A stretch of 64,000 nt of DNA from Haloferax sulfurifontis ATCC BAA-897 (GTDB lineage: Archaea > Halobacteriota > Halobacteria > Halobacteriales > Haloferacaceae): positions 54,649 through 118,648 of the forward strand of contig NZ_AOLM01000023.1 of the NCBI RefSeq assembly GCF_000337835.1, in the 5' to 3' direction. Positions 35,995 to 44,648 of the stretch are shown one piece after another; position 1 is the stretch's first letter, and every line of letters begins with the position of its first letter. A model generated the notes under the pieces. That model did not search any database. It was not told where the DNA came from and was given only the letters and a program-made list of their open reading frames with translations. Made by a program: the position numbers and the translations under genes.

Positions 35995-36663
35995 TCAGCC
36001 GGACCGGACGAGGTCGTCGAAGCTCTCGACGCGGTACTCGCCGAGCACGCATCGCCCGCGGTGTTCCGGGCCGTGTCGTTCGACGTGGATGCCGTCCAAG
36101 CCGGCGTTCCACGCGGCCCCGATGTCGCTTTCGCCGTCGCCGGCGAGGACGCCCGCGGTGCCGCCGTCGGTCAGGAGTCGGTCGTCCAGCCCCAGTTCAC
36201 CGATAGCGCGGCGGACCGGCGCGGCGTCGGGTTTCCACCCCGTCTCCTCGGTACAGCAGACGACGGTATCGAACCAGTCGCGCACGTCGAGGTGGTCCAA
36301 CACGGGGTCGGTCAGGAACTGCTGACAGTGGGTGACGATGCCGACCGGGCGGCCGGCGGCGTGAATCTCCTCGATGAGACGCTCGGCGTCGTCGTGGAGG
36401 TACGTCACTTCAGCTCGCTTCGCTGGGTCTTCCTCGCGGTGGAACGCGGGCCAGAACTCGGCGGGGTCGATACCCCACTCGCGGAGCATCGGGTCGCGCG
36501 CGCCGCCGAGCCCGTGCCAGATGGTCTCGGCTTCGCGGTCCGTGAACCGCCGGCCCAGTCGGTCGCCGACGCGGTCGAACACGTCGCGCGTGTACGACCA
36601 GTCGGCGTCGACGAGGGTTCCGTCGAGGTCGAACAGCCAGAAATCGTAGTCATCGGCGACCAT
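35995..36663 (-). CDS. HAD-superfamily phosphatase
   Basis: A 222-residue HAD hydrolase. Motif I is FWLFDLDGTLVDADW at about residues 7-20, with the catalytic Asp pair; motif II lies around VTHCQQF; motif III/IV is in GWKPDAAP and LAGDGESDIGAAWNAGL. A helical cap domain lies between. It likely dephosphorylates a small sugar or nucleotide phosphate; substrate unknown. Monocistronic; the upstream gene starts in the same direction about 50 bases away. Confidence 0.9.
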   Translation of the reverse strand: MVADDYDFWLFDLDGTLVDADWSYTRDVFDRVGDRLGRRFTDREAETIWHGLGGARDPMLREWGIDPAEFWPAFHREEDPAKRAEVTYLHDDAERLIEEIHAAGRPVGIVTHCQQFLTDPVLDHLDVRDWFDTVVCCTEETGWKPDAAPVRRAIGELGLDDRLLTDGGTAGVLAGDGESDIGAAWNAGLDGIHVERHGPEHRGRCVLGEYRVESFDDLVRSG

Positions 36664-36709
36664 TCGGACAACACAGTACGTCAGGCGTGGATAAATGTCT
36701 TCCCCCGCG

Positions 36710-37105
36710 TCACGAACCGCTCGATTCGACGCGAATCGCGCTCCCGAAGTACTTGTGGAGCACCTCCCGGACCGAGTCGGCGTTGAACGCGTCGAGGTCC
36801 GCGGCGACGGCCTCGCGGAAGTCGTCCAGCGACGCCTCGTCGGCCCGGAGTTCGGAGAACGAACACGAGACGACGTTCGCGTCGAGCCACGACGCCGCGA
36901 GGTCGCGGGCGTGGCGCTCGTCGTTCACCTCGCCCCGCCAGAGCGCGTCGCGGAACAACAGCCAGCCCTCCTCGCCGGGCGGCGGCGGAGTGACGCGGAC
37001 CGTCGTCTCGAACTCCCGCGGGTCGGTCTCGACGCCGGCGGCCGCGTCGAGGCGGAAGCGGACCCGGAAGACGTAGGTGAGCGCCGCGGTCCCCTCGTCG
37101 CTCAC
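36710..37105 (-). CDS. LWR-salt protein (haloarchaeal conserved protein)
   Basis: A 131-residue acidic protein starting with GTG at 37105, overlapping the stop of the pterin dehydratase gene by 4 bases (GTGA). It contains the signature stretch WLLFRDALWRGEVND with the LWR tripeptide that gives this haloarchaeal family its name (recalled). No catalytic motif or membrane segment. The function is unknown, but the tight overlap links it to the dehydratase transcript. Confidence 0.8.
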   Translation of the reverse strand: MSDEGTAALTYVFRVRFRLDAAAGVETDPREFETTVRVTPPPPGEEGWLLFRDALWRGEVNDERHARDLAASWLDANVVSCSFSELRADEASLDDFREAVAADLDAFNADSVREVLHKYFGSAIRVESSGS

Positions 37106-37377
37106 AGCTCGTCGTCGAACAGGTCGGCGAGCCGGAGGTCCTTGTCCGTGATGCCGCCTTCCTCGTGGCTCGTGAGGCGGACTTCGACCTCCTGGTACCG
37201 AATCGTTATCTCGGGGTGGTGGAACTCCTCTTCTGCGACCTCGCCCACGCTGGCGGCGAACGCCACGCCGTCGAGGTAGTCGTCGAACTCGTAGACGCGG
37301 ACGATTTCGTCGCCGTCGCGTTCCCAATCCGACCCGAGTTGTGCGTCGACTTCGTCGTCCGAGAGCAGGTCTGCCAT
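37102..37377 (-). CDS. 4a-hydroxytetrahydrobiopterin dehydratase (PCD/DCoH family)
   Basis: A 91-residue single-domain pterin-4a-carbinolamine dehydratase. Family features: MADLLSDDEVDAQL at the N-terminus, the central ED-x-V/D-like stretch, and the EEEFHHPEITIRYQEVEVRLTSHEEGG segment in which the conserved HHPE-type motif is complete (FHHPEI). Recycles oxidised pterin cofactors. Ends in the 4-base overlap with the LWR-salt gene, forming a two-gene operon. Confidence 0.92.
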   Translation of the reverse strand: MADLLSDDEVDAQLGSDWERDGDEIVRVYEFDDYLDGVAFAASVGEVAEEEFHHPEITIRYQEVEVRLTSHEEGGITDKDLRLADLFDDEL

Positions 37378-37422
37378 GCCGAACCCGTCGGGTGGCACCC
37401 CGATAAGGATTCTGCCGGACTG

Positions 37423-37953
37423 TCAGGTTCCGCCCGCCCGGAGGACGAACCGCGGCCCCGTCAGGCGCCGTCGCCCCTTGCGGTCGCGGCCACGGACGAT
37501 GCATCCCGTGACCGACACCTCGTCGCCGCGGGCGACGACTCCCGTCACTTCTCCGCCGCCGAGCGCGACGTGGCCGGCCGGCGGGACGCGGACCCGGACC
37601 TCGCCGGTCGAGTCGCGGAGAACGAACGGGCGCGTCGCGCGGCCGACGACCGGCCGACCGCCCTCCCCTCGTCGGTCGTCGCCGGCGCTCGCGTCGCCCC
37701 GCCAGACCTCGACCGCCGGCCCGCCGCTCGCGACTTCCGCGACGGTGCCGACGACAGTCGCCCGAGCGACGCCGTCGAGGCCGTGAACCCGTCGTCTCGG
37801 GGTCGCCTCGACGAGGCGGCGACGCGCTCGCGCCCGGAGGCGGTGCACGAGATGCCGGCCGACGGCCGAAAACGCGCGGGCGGCGGTGAGTCGGCGGTCG
37901 GCGTCGAGACGGGAGCGTCGCGCGAGGCTCGTGGATTTCGGTCGGCGTGCCAT
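37423..37953 (-). CDS. hypothetical protein with OB-like/GIDE-like C-terminal region
   Basis: A 176-residue protein, strongly basic in its first 60 residues (many Arg) and beta-rich afterwards: PFVLRDSTGEVRVRVPPAG, then VVARGDEVSVTGCIVR. This resembles small barrel domains such as those of GIDE-like membrane proteins, but no membrane helix is evident. An Arg-rich N-terminus suggests interaction with nucleic acids or membranes (inference). It is the last minus-strand gene near the haem operon but separated by 62 bases from hemA's end. Confidence 0.6.
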   Translation of the reverse strand: MARRPKSTSLARRSRLDADRRLTAARAFSAVGRHLVHRLRARARRRLVEATPRRRVHGLDGVARATVVGTVAEVASGGPAVEVWRGDASAGDDRRGEGGRPVVGRATRPFVLRDSTGEVRVRVPPAGHVALGGGEVTGVVARGDEVSVTGCIVRGRDRKGRRRLTGPRFVLRAGGT

Positions 37954-38015
37954 CGACGCGGGGTGGTCCCGCGCTCGGATAAGAAGGTTCGCTCGGCGTC
38001 CGCTTCGGCCGACCG

Positions 38016-39410
38016 TCAGTCGTCGGAGAGCTGTTCGAGGACGCGCCGGGGCACCTCGCCTTCGAGCGCCTCGCGGTCGAGGTCCTCCGGCGGGTCGCCC
38101 GAGAACTCGATGGACGGCCCGGACGGCTCGGACGGCCCGGCCGAGTCCGACGCGCCGAGGTCGTCGAAGCCGGGGTCGAAAAGCCGCATGGCGGTCTGGA
38201 TGGTCGTCCAGTCGTCGTCGCCGGCGGCGTCGCGGAGGCTCTTGGTCGGCGCGGCGAGAATCTGCCCGACGAGCGCGTCCGCGAGCGACTCGACCGTCTC
38301 GCGCTGTTCGTCGGTGAGGTCGCCCTGCGCTTCGAGCTTCGACAGCGCCGTCGACACCTCGCGGCGCTTGACGTGCTCTGCGGCCTCGTACATCGAGCTG
38401 ATGGCCTCGTCGGCGCGCTTGCGCTTGTAGGCGGCGAGCAGGCGGTCGAACTCCTCGTCTATCATCGCCTCGACCTCGCTGGCGGCCTCCTCGCGGCGCT
38501 CCGCGGTCCGGTCGGTCACCGTCTCCAAATCGTCGATGTCGCGGACGCGGACGCCGTCGATGTCGGCGGCGGCGGGGTCGACGTCCCGCGGCTGGGCGAT
38601 GTCGATGAGCATCGTCTCGCCGGCGTCGTCCAACTGGTCCGGCGTGACGACGTAGTCGGGACTGCTCGTCGCCGTGATGACGAGGTCGGCGTCGCGGAGG
38701 CGACCGCGGAGGTCGTCCAGTCCGGCGGCCTCCGAGACGCCCGGCACCTCGCGGGTGAGGTGGCGGGCGTTGGCGACCGTCCGGTTCGCCACGACGAGGT
38801 CGCCCACGTCGACCGACGCGAGCGCTTTCGTCGCAAGTGTGCCCATCTCGCCGGCCCCGACGACGAGGGCGTCCACCCCGCCGACGGGGGCGTCGAGTTC
38901 GGCCCGGGCGAGCCTGACGGCGGCGCTCCCGAGCGAGACGGCGCCCTCGTTGATTGCCGTCTCGTCGCGGGCGCGCTCGCCGACGTGGACGGCCTTCATG
39001 AGCGCGTCTTCGAGCATCGGGCCGATGGCGTCGCGTTCGCGGGCGGCCTCGATGCCGGCTTTGACCTGTCCGAGAATCTGGTCCTCGCCGAGGACGAGCG
39101 ATTCGAGCCCCGACGCCACGCGCATGAGGTGGCGGAGGGTCTCTTCGTGGTCCATGTAGCGGACGCTCCCGTCTCGGACGTCGGGAGCGAAGTCGTCGAG
39201 CGCGCGGCGGCCGTCGGTCGCGTCGTCGGTGACGACGTACGCCTCGGCGCGGTTACACGTCTGCAGGGAAAACGCCTCGGAGACGCCGTCGCGGGCGAGG
39301 AGTCGCTCGACGACCGTCCGAACGTCGTCGCTCGACGCGGCCTCAATCTCGCGAACGCTGGCCCGGTCGTGGGCGACGCTCACACCGGAGATGACGCCCG
39401 AATCTCTCAT
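38016..39410 (-). CDS. hemA: glutamyl-tRNA reductase
   Basis: A 464-residue HemA that reduces glutamyl-tRNA to glutamate-1-semialdehyde, the first committed step to tetrapyrroles. The active-site Cys is C52 in SLQTCNRAEAY. The NADPH domain includes VVGAGEMGTLATKAL and the C-terminal helical dimerisation domain is complete. Its start overlaps by 4 bases (ATGA) the stop of the precorrin-2 dehydrogenase gene upstream, so it is the third gene of the operon. A slightly longer acidic tail than usual is present. Confidence 0.96.
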   Translation of the reverse strand: MRDSGVISGVSVAHDRASVREIEAASSDDVRTVVERLLARDGVSEAFSLQTCNRAEAYVVTDDATDGRRALDDFAPDVRDGSVRYMDHEETLRHLMRVASGLESLVLGEDQILGQVKAGIEAARERDAIGPMLEDALMKAVHVGERARDETAINEGAVSLGSAAVRLARAELDAPVGGVDALVVGAGEMGTLATKALASVDVGDLVVANRTVANARHLTREVPGVSEAAGLDDLRGRLRDADLVITATSSPDYVVTPDQLDDAGETMLIDIAQPRDVDPAAADIDGVRVRDIDDLETVTDRTAERREEAASEVEAMIDEEFDRLLAAYKRKRADEAISSMYEAAEHVKRREVSTALSKLEAQGDLTDEQRETVESLADALVGQILAAPTKSLRDAAGDDDWTTIQTAMRLFDPGFDDLGASDSAGPSEPSGPSIEFSGDPPEDLDREALEGEVPRRVLEQLSDD

Positions 39411-40053
39411 GAATCACCTCGCTGTGTGTCTCGTATCACGCGCGCTGCCTCTTGGCGGGGGTTTGCATCGCCGGTACGTAAAGCCTTCCAAACCGACGGG
39501 TCTCGCACGACCGCGCGAATCGCATCACGGCGCTCGGCCGGCGACCGGTCGGACGCCTTGAGTTCCGCGCGAAGCTCCGCGGTCAGCGCGGCCATCTCGC
39601 CGGCTCCCTCCAGTTCGGCTTCGACGCGCTCCCGGAGGTGCTTCGAGAGGGCGGGACTCGCCCCGCCGGTCGTGATGGCGACCGACACGTCGCCGTCCTC
39701 GACGGTGGCCGGGACGACCACGCTCCCGGCGTCGCGCTCGCCGCTCCGGTCGGCCCGGTTGACCAGCGCGTCCGCGTCTCGGGCCGCCGCGACGACCGCG
39801 TCGTTCACGGCGTCGTCGTCGGTCGCCGCGACGACGAGCGCCGGGGCGAACCGCTCGACCCAGCCGGGAACCTCGTCGGGCGCGGGAGCCGCTCGGACGA
39901 GCTCCGCGTCGCCGAAGTCGCGGTCTCCGAACGCGGGGCTGACGACGACGGTCCGCGCCTCGCGGGCGAACCGGCGGGCCTTCCGCGCGCCGACGGGCCC
40001 CCGCCGAAGACGACGACCGTCTCGTCGGAGAGGTCGTGGACAAGCGGAATCAT
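39407..40053 (-). pseudogene. precorrin-2 dehydrogenase/sirohydrochlorin ferrochelatase (Met8/SirC-like), frameshifted
   Basis: The N-terminal sequence MIPLVHDLSDETVVVFGGGP starts at 40053 and is a Rossmann NAD-binding motif of the Met8/CysG-N family. After about 20 codons the frame becomes nonsense, while a second frame carries the expected continuation (ARKARRFAREARTVV, LVVAATDDDAVNDA, VEDGDVSVAITTGGASPALSKHLRE). Restoring one G in the run at 39995-39997 would rejoin them. The gene would oxidise precorrin-2 on the way to sirohydrochlorin or siroheme, and is placed between ahbAB and hemA with 1-4 base overlaps. Either it is broken or the sequence has an indel error. Confidence 0.8.
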
Positions 40054-40054
40054 C

Positions 40055-41116
40055 TCACTTCGTGTTCGCCTCGGCTCGCTCGTCCAGCCTGATTCCCGTC
40101 TTCTTCAGAATGCGCGTCGAGAACAGGGTGTCCCAGTCGTCGTCGCCCACGTCCCAGTAGTCGCTCATGACCTCGCGCACCTGTTCGATTCGGGCCTCGC
40201 TCTCCGCCTCGGAGCGGCCGTGGGTCATCGCGAAGAAGTTGTACGGCCAGACGCCCTCGTGTCGCGGCCGGCGGTAGCAGTGGGTGACGAAGTCCAGCGA
40301 GGCGATTTCGGGGCCGACCTCCATCACGAGGTCGTCGGGGACGTTCCAGACGGTCATCCCGTTTTCCGAGTAGCCGAGCGCGTAGTGGTTCGGGATGACG
40401 CCGACGCGGCGGACCTTCCCCTCCAGATTGAACCGCTTGATGGTCTCGACGACCCACGCCGGGTCCTGCCCGACTGCCTCCGCCACGTCGGCGTAGGGCG
40501 TCTCCGTAATCGGTAGGCCGCCCTGAATCTCCATGACGAGGTCGCGCTCGTCGGGCGTCAGTGCGCGCGCGTCCGTCGGCTCCACGTCGGGGCCGAGATG
40601 CGAGAGGTCGAGGTCCCCGTCCGAGATGGGACCGTCGAGGAGGAACTTCGCGCCGACGTGGAACTCGCGGCGCTTGGGCATGTTGTACGTCGCTTGGCCC
40701 GTCTCGGCTTCGATATCGCCGAGCACCTCCTCGACCCGCGACTCGTCGGCGACCGAGACGACGAACCACATGTTCAGGTGGGGGTGCTCGCGTTCGTAGT
40801 TGTGCGCGACCTCGCGGTGGGCGTTCACCTGCTCGGCCACCTCGTCGAACCGCTCGGGCGGCGCGTGCATGGCGACGAGCGTCGCCGTGCCGCCGATTTC
40901 CTCGGCGTTGACGAGCGCGCCGAACCGCGAGAGGACGCCCTCCTCGTCGAGCGTCCGCACCCGCTCGCAGAGGTCGGCCGCCGACACGTCCACCCCGCGC
41001 TCGCGGAGCGCGGCCGCCGCTGGCTCGAAGGGACGTCCGACGACGGGGAACCCGCCTTGGAAGGCGTTGACGATGGCGCGGTCGAGACGAGAGAGGTCCG
41101 CGTCCGCCTGTATCAT
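40055..41116 (-). CDS. ahbAB: siroheme decarboxylase, fused AhbA and AhbB
   Basis: A 353-residue protein made of two Lrp/AsnC-like halves. The first (about residues 1-170) begins with DLSRLDRAIVNAFQGGFPV. The second (about 190-345) begins with LTPDERDLVMEIQGGLPITETPYADVA and contains VIPNHYALGYSENGMTVWNV, MTHGRSEAE and FSTRILKKTGI. AhbA and AhbB together decarboxylate siroheme to didecarboxysiroheme on the archaeal haem route; here both are in one chain. It lies directly upstream of the precorrin-2 dehydrogenase and hemA genes. Confidence 0.92.
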   Translation of the reverse strand: MIQADADLSRLDRAIVNAFQGGFPVVGRPFEPAAAALRERGVDVSAADLCERVRTLDEEGVLSRFGALVNAEEIGGTATLVAMHAPPERFDEVAEQVNAHREVAHNYEREHPHLNMWFVVSVADESRVEEVLGDIEAETGQATYNMPKRREFHVGAKFLLDGPISDGDLDLSHLGPDVEPTDARALTPDERDLVMEIQGGLPITETPYADVAEAVGQDPAWVVETIKRFNLEGKVRRVGVIPNHYALGYSENGMTVWNVPDDLVMEVGPEIASLDFVTHCYRRPRHEGVWPYNFFAMTHGRSEAESEARIEQVREVMSDYWDVGDDDWDTLFSTRILKKTGIRLDERAEANTK

Positions 41117-41298
41117 GCGCGTCACTCGGGATGCGAGGCGGATAAACGCCTCGCTTGTTCTCACCGTAGCGAACAGAACCGAACGCCCGGCGAGCCGACC
41201 GTGAACGGTCGACGCGGGCGGGGCGAGCGCCCCCGCTCGTGAAGTAAAAAAAGGACGTTCGAGCGTCGACGGGCCGCGCCCCGCGTCGATTGACCGCC

Positions 41299-41697
41299 TC
41301 AGGGGACCGGCGTGACGCGGTCGACGTCGTCGAGCGCTTCGAGCCCCTCGACGATGGCGTCTTGGTCGGCGATGGCCTCGTAGTAGAACACGAGGTCGAA
41401 CGTGCCGTCGCGGACGAGCTGTTGGCACTCCCAGACGAACTCGTCGTCCTCGACGGAGAGGCCCTGGAACTGGTTGGACGAGAAGTCGGTGTCGTCGTTG
41501 CCGGCGTAAATCCACGCGTCGCCCTTCCCCGCGTGCTCGGCGATTACCTCGTTGATTTCGACGGTCAGCTCCTGCATCTCCAGGTCCTCGCGGCTGGTGA
41601 GGTCGGTGTGGACGATGGCCCCGACGAGTTCGATGTCGCCGGGTTCGAGGAGCGCGAGGGTCCGCTGGTAGAGGTCCTCGTCGATGGTCTCGCTCAT
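41299..41697 (-). CDS. DUF5778-type haloarchaeal protein
   Basis: A 132-residue acidic soluble protein from MSETIDEDLYQRTLALLEPGD. It has an alpha/beta look (ELVGAIVHTDLTSRED; WIYAGNDDTDF) and ends with RVTPVP. The assignment to the haloarchaeal DUF5778 family is from recall; no enzymatic motif is visible. The ATG at 41697 is chosen over an upstream candidate 25 codons away, whose extra sequence is unlike a protein. It lies next to ahbAB in the same direction, about 180 bases upstream of it. Confidence 0.7.
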   Translation of the reverse strand: MSETIDEDLYQRTLALLEPGDIELVGAIVHTDLTSREDLEMQELTVEINEVIAEHAGKGDAWIYAGNDDTDFSSNQFQGLSVEDDEFVWECQQLVRDGTFDLVFYYEAIADQDAIVEGLEALDDVDRVTPVP

Positions 41698-41804
41698 GTC
41701 CGAGTCTTCTCGGGGAGGTACAAACGGGTGGCGATTCGTCGCCCGCGCACCGTGCGACGGTGTAACCCACAAGACACATTGCCTCGGGAGACGACCGACG
41801 GTGT

Positions 41805-42734
41805 ATGTTCGGGTGGGTCCGACGCGGCTTTCGACGCGCCTACGAGCGGGTGCTCGACCGGGAGATAGACGACGGACCGACCCACGTCGCCATCATTCAG
41901 GACGGCAACCGCCGGTACGCCCGGAAGAACGGCGACGACGCCCCCGACGGCCACAAGGCCGGCGCGCAGACGACGGAGAACGTGCTGACGTGGTGCGAGG
42001 AACTCGGCATCGAGGAGCTGACGCTGTACACCTTCTCGACCGAGAACTTCGACCGGCCGGACCACGAGCGCGAACCCCTCTTCGACCTCATCGAAGACAA
42101 GCTCTACGAGTTCGCCGACGCCGACCGCGTCCACGAGAGCGAGGTCGCCGTGCGCGCCATCGGCGAGGTCGACATGCTCCCCGACCGCGTCCGCGACGCC
42201 GTCGAGTACGCGGAGTCCCGGACCGCCGACTACGACGGCTTCACCCTCAACATCGCCCTCGCGTACGGCGGCCGGGCGGAACTCCTCGGGGCCGCCCGCG
42301 ACGTCTGCCGGGCGGTCGAGCGCGGCGACCTCTCGCCCGACGAGGTGGACGTGTCGGCGGTCGACCGCCGCCTGTCCAGAAAGCCCGTCCGCGACGTGGA
42401 CCTCATCATCCGCCCCGGCGGCGACGAGCGCACCTCGAACTTCCTGCCGTGGCACGCCAACGGCAACGAGGCCGCCGTCTACTTCTGTGCGCCCTACTGG
42501 CCGGAGTTCTCGAAGGTCGACTTCCTGCGCGGCATCCGCACCTACGAGTCCAGAGAGCAGTCGTGGCAACGCACCCGGACCGAGCGCGCTGTCACGCTCG
42601 TCCGGGCCGTCGCCGAAGTCGAGTTGGAGGACGCCCGCACCGTCGCGGGTCGGCTCCGCGAGCAACTCCCCTCGTCGGGGGCCGACGAGGTGTCCGCGGA
42701 GTTGGCCAAGCGGACCGACGAGACGGCCGACTGA
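41805..42734 (+). CDS. uppS: cis-prenyltransferase (undecaprenyl diphosphate synthase family), catalytic type
   Basis: A 309-residue Z-prenyltransferase that builds long cis-polyprenyl diphosphates for dolichol-type glycan carriers. The catalytic Asp is D33 in HVAIIQDGNRRYARK. Also present: TLYTFSTENFDRP, NIALAYGGRAELL and IIRPGGDERTSNFLPWH. The usual C-terminal RxG active-site motif is absent: after FLRGIRTYESREQSW the chain continues with an unusual charged tail. That is what one sees in catalytic subunits of heteromeric cis-prenyltransferases. The short paralogue at 44649-45257 has the opposite pattern. Confidence 0.93.
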   Translation: MFGWVRRGFRRAYERVLDREIDDGPTHVAIIQDGNRRYARKNGDDAPDGHKAGAQTTENVLTWCEELGIEELTLYTFSTENFDRPDHEREPLFDLIEDKLYEFADADRVHESEVAVRAIGEVDMLPDRVRDAVEYAESRTADYDGFTLNIALAYGGRAELLGAARDVCRAVERGDLSPDEVDVSAVDRRLSRKPVRDVDLIIRPGGDERTSNFLPWHANGNEAAVYFCAPYWPEFSKVDFLRGIRTYESREQSWQRTRTERAVTLVRAVAEVELEDARTVAGRLREQLPSSGADEVSAELAKRTDETAD

Positions 42735-42761
42735 GTCGGTCGATTTGGGCTGTTTTTGCGG

Positions 42762-44123
42762 TTATCCGTCTCCCTGCGCAGTCCCGGCGTCGACGACGCG
42801 ACCGTAGAACAGAATCGCGTCCGTCGGCCGGTCGCGGACGCAGAACAGGAACGGCCGGTCGAACCGGAGTTCGCCCCAGCTCGGCGGCAACGAGCTTTCG
42901 ACGACCACGCCCGTCGCCGCCGCGGCTTCCGTCCCCTCCTCGTCCACAGAGACGAACGATTTGTGGAACACCTCGTCGATGGCGAGGCCTGACCCGTCAC
43001 CCTCGACCATTCCGCCGAAGTCGGCGTCCGAGCCGAACGCGGCGGACATCCCGAGGTTCGAGAGCGCCTTGGAGAGTTGGACCTCGGTCTCGAACTCGAA
43101 CTTCGGGAGCACGACGTCGCCGATTCGCTCTCGCATCTCCTCGAAGACGCCGAACAGTCGGCTCGCGGTCAAACTTCGCTCGAACGACTCGAACTCGCCT
43201 TCGTCCGGGAGCAGAAGCACCATCGACACGTCTCGCCCGACGTACGGGAGTTCGACTGCCTGCGCGCTCGGGAGGTCGGCGTAGTTCGCCTTGAGTTCCT
43301 GCCGCATGAGCGGCACCGTCGACTCGGACCCGTCCAGCGCGGTGAACGTCCCGTCCTCGGTGTCCTCGGGGTCGAACGTGTGCGCCCACTGCGCCATGAA
43401 GTAGATGGCGTTGGTGAGCACGAGCGCCGTGTCGGGCGTGACAGCGCCCGCCGGAAGCAGGTCCTCGATTCGGCCCTCCGTCCGGTCGGCGACCCACCCG
43501 TTGATTCGCGCTCGCTCGCCGTCCGGGTCGCCGGCGAAGTCGGCCCGCCGGAGCCCGGCCCCGTAGTTCGATTCGAGGCGGTCGAGGAACTCCTCCGAGA
43601 ACGCGAACCCCTCGCGGCCCCACAGCGCGTTCGCCACGGCCAGTCGGAAGGCGTCGGCTTCGCCGCCATCGACCGGGTCCCGAGCCGTCTCCCGCGCTTC
43701 GAGCGCCGCCTGAAGGTCCGCAAAGGCGGAGTGAACGTCCTCCCCGAGCGTGTAGCGCAGTGTCGCTTCCATCTGTTCGCGGGTCGTCCCGCGAGCGCCC
43801 GCGTAGGTCATCGCCAACGCGACGGAGATGCTGTACGGCGAGAGGAACTGGTTGCCGCCCTGTTCGGACGCGACCTGTCGGTGCAGGTCGAGGGCGAACT
43901 CGGCGTTGCCGGCCGCGAGCGCGGCGAGTCGCTCGTCGTTCACGCTCGGTTCGCCGGTCGGCGGTTCGTCGCTCGGACCCTCTGTCGGCGTGGCTGTCGT
44001 CGCAGTCGCGGTGGCCGTTGCCTCGGTTTCGGTCTCGGCGGGCGACTGCCCGTCGCCCGTACAGCCGGCTATCGTCGCGGCGGCGAGCGCCCCCGACAAC
44101 GCCAGCATCTCGCGGCGGTTCAT
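42762..44123 (-). CDS. serpin-family protease inhibitor, predicted Tat lipoprotein
   Basis: A 453-residue serpin. The N-terminus is a twin-arginine signal with a lipobox (MNRREMLALSG ... ATIAGC), so it should be exported folded and lipid-anchored at Cys21. A Thr/Glu-rich linker leads to the serpin domain (LAAGNAEFALDLHRQVA; SPYSISVALAMTYAGARGTT). The reactive-centre hinge EEGTEAAAATGVVV has the small-residue pattern of inhibitory serpins, followed by an estimated P1 Ser. FDRPFLFCVRD is the C-terminal signature. It lies between two cis-prenyltransferase genes but is on the opposite strand to the first. Confidence 0.95.
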   Translation of the reverse strand: MNRREMLALSGALAAATIAGCTGDGQSPAETETEATATATATTATPTEGPSDEPPTGEPSVNDERLAALAAGNAEFALDLHRQVASEQGGNQFLSPYSISVALAMTYAGARGTTREQMEATLRYTLGEDVHSAFADLQAALEARETARDPVDGGEADAFRLAVANALWGREGFAFSEEFLDRLESNYGAGLRRADFAGDPDGERARINGWVADRTEGRIEDLLPAGAVTPDTALVLTNAIYFMAQWAHTFDPEDTEDGTFTALDGSESTVPLMRQELKANYADLPSAQAVELPYVGRDVSMVLLLPDEGEFESFERSLTASRLFGVFEEMRERIGDVVLPKFEFETEVQLSKALSNLGMSAAFGSDADFGGMVEGDGSGLAIDEVFHKSFVSVDEEGTEAAAATGVVVESSLPPSWGELRFDRPFLFCVRDRPTDAILFYGRVVDAGTAQGDG

Positions 44124-44193
44124 GCCGGAGCGTTCAACTGTCTAACGATATGTCTTCTGTATGCACAAACGGCGGTTTGAGCGACGGCGGGGG

Positions 44194-44561
44194 TCACTCC
44201 GGCGGGCGAACCCGCCGCCGGTACGTCCGCCAGCAGAACCATCCCAGTAACGTGGCGACTTGTCCAAGGACGATGGCGACGAACTCGGCTTCGTAACGCG
44301 GCCCCAACAGCAGTACCACCCCGGCGTAGGCGACGGTCGGAACCCACGAGCGCCACCCCTCGTGGCGCGATTCGAGGAACAGCCAGGCGGGACGACAGCG
44401 ACGCCGACGAGCGCCCACGGCCAGTCCGGCGCGACCGGCCGATTGAGCCAGAGAATGAGCAACAGCGAGAGCGCGAGGAGGACGTGGCCGTCTTCGAGCC
44501 ACTCGCTGGGCGGCGGTGGCAGCGGGAGGAGGTCTGTCCTGTCGGTCGGGGTGGAGGGCAT
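44194..44561 (-). pseudogene. frameshifted membrane-protein gene
   Basis: The frame from ATG at 44561 gives SEWLEDGHVLLALSLLLILW and VAPDWPWALVGVAVVP, then loses sense at about 44390. A second frame continues with WLFLESRHEGWRSWVPTVAY, VVLLLGPRYEAEFVAIVLG and LLGWFCWRTYRRR to the stop at 44194. A single missing G in the run at 44389-44391 would restore a membrane protein of about 123 residues with four helices. Function unknown. As in the Met8-like gene, the indel falls in a G/C run, so a sequencing error is a possible explanation. Confidence 0.6.
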
Positions 44562-44648
44562 TGGGTTCGTGTTGCTACTCAATCAACATATCTGTGTGGT
44601 CAGGAGGGAATGTCGGCGACGCGGCCGCGTCCAGCCACGGGATTTGGC

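Noticed and set aside
40055..41779. 574-codon frame extending ahbAB far upstream
   Set aside because: The first 220 codons are Arg/Gly-rich shadow of the DUF5778 gene; the protein homology begins at MIQADADLSRLD.
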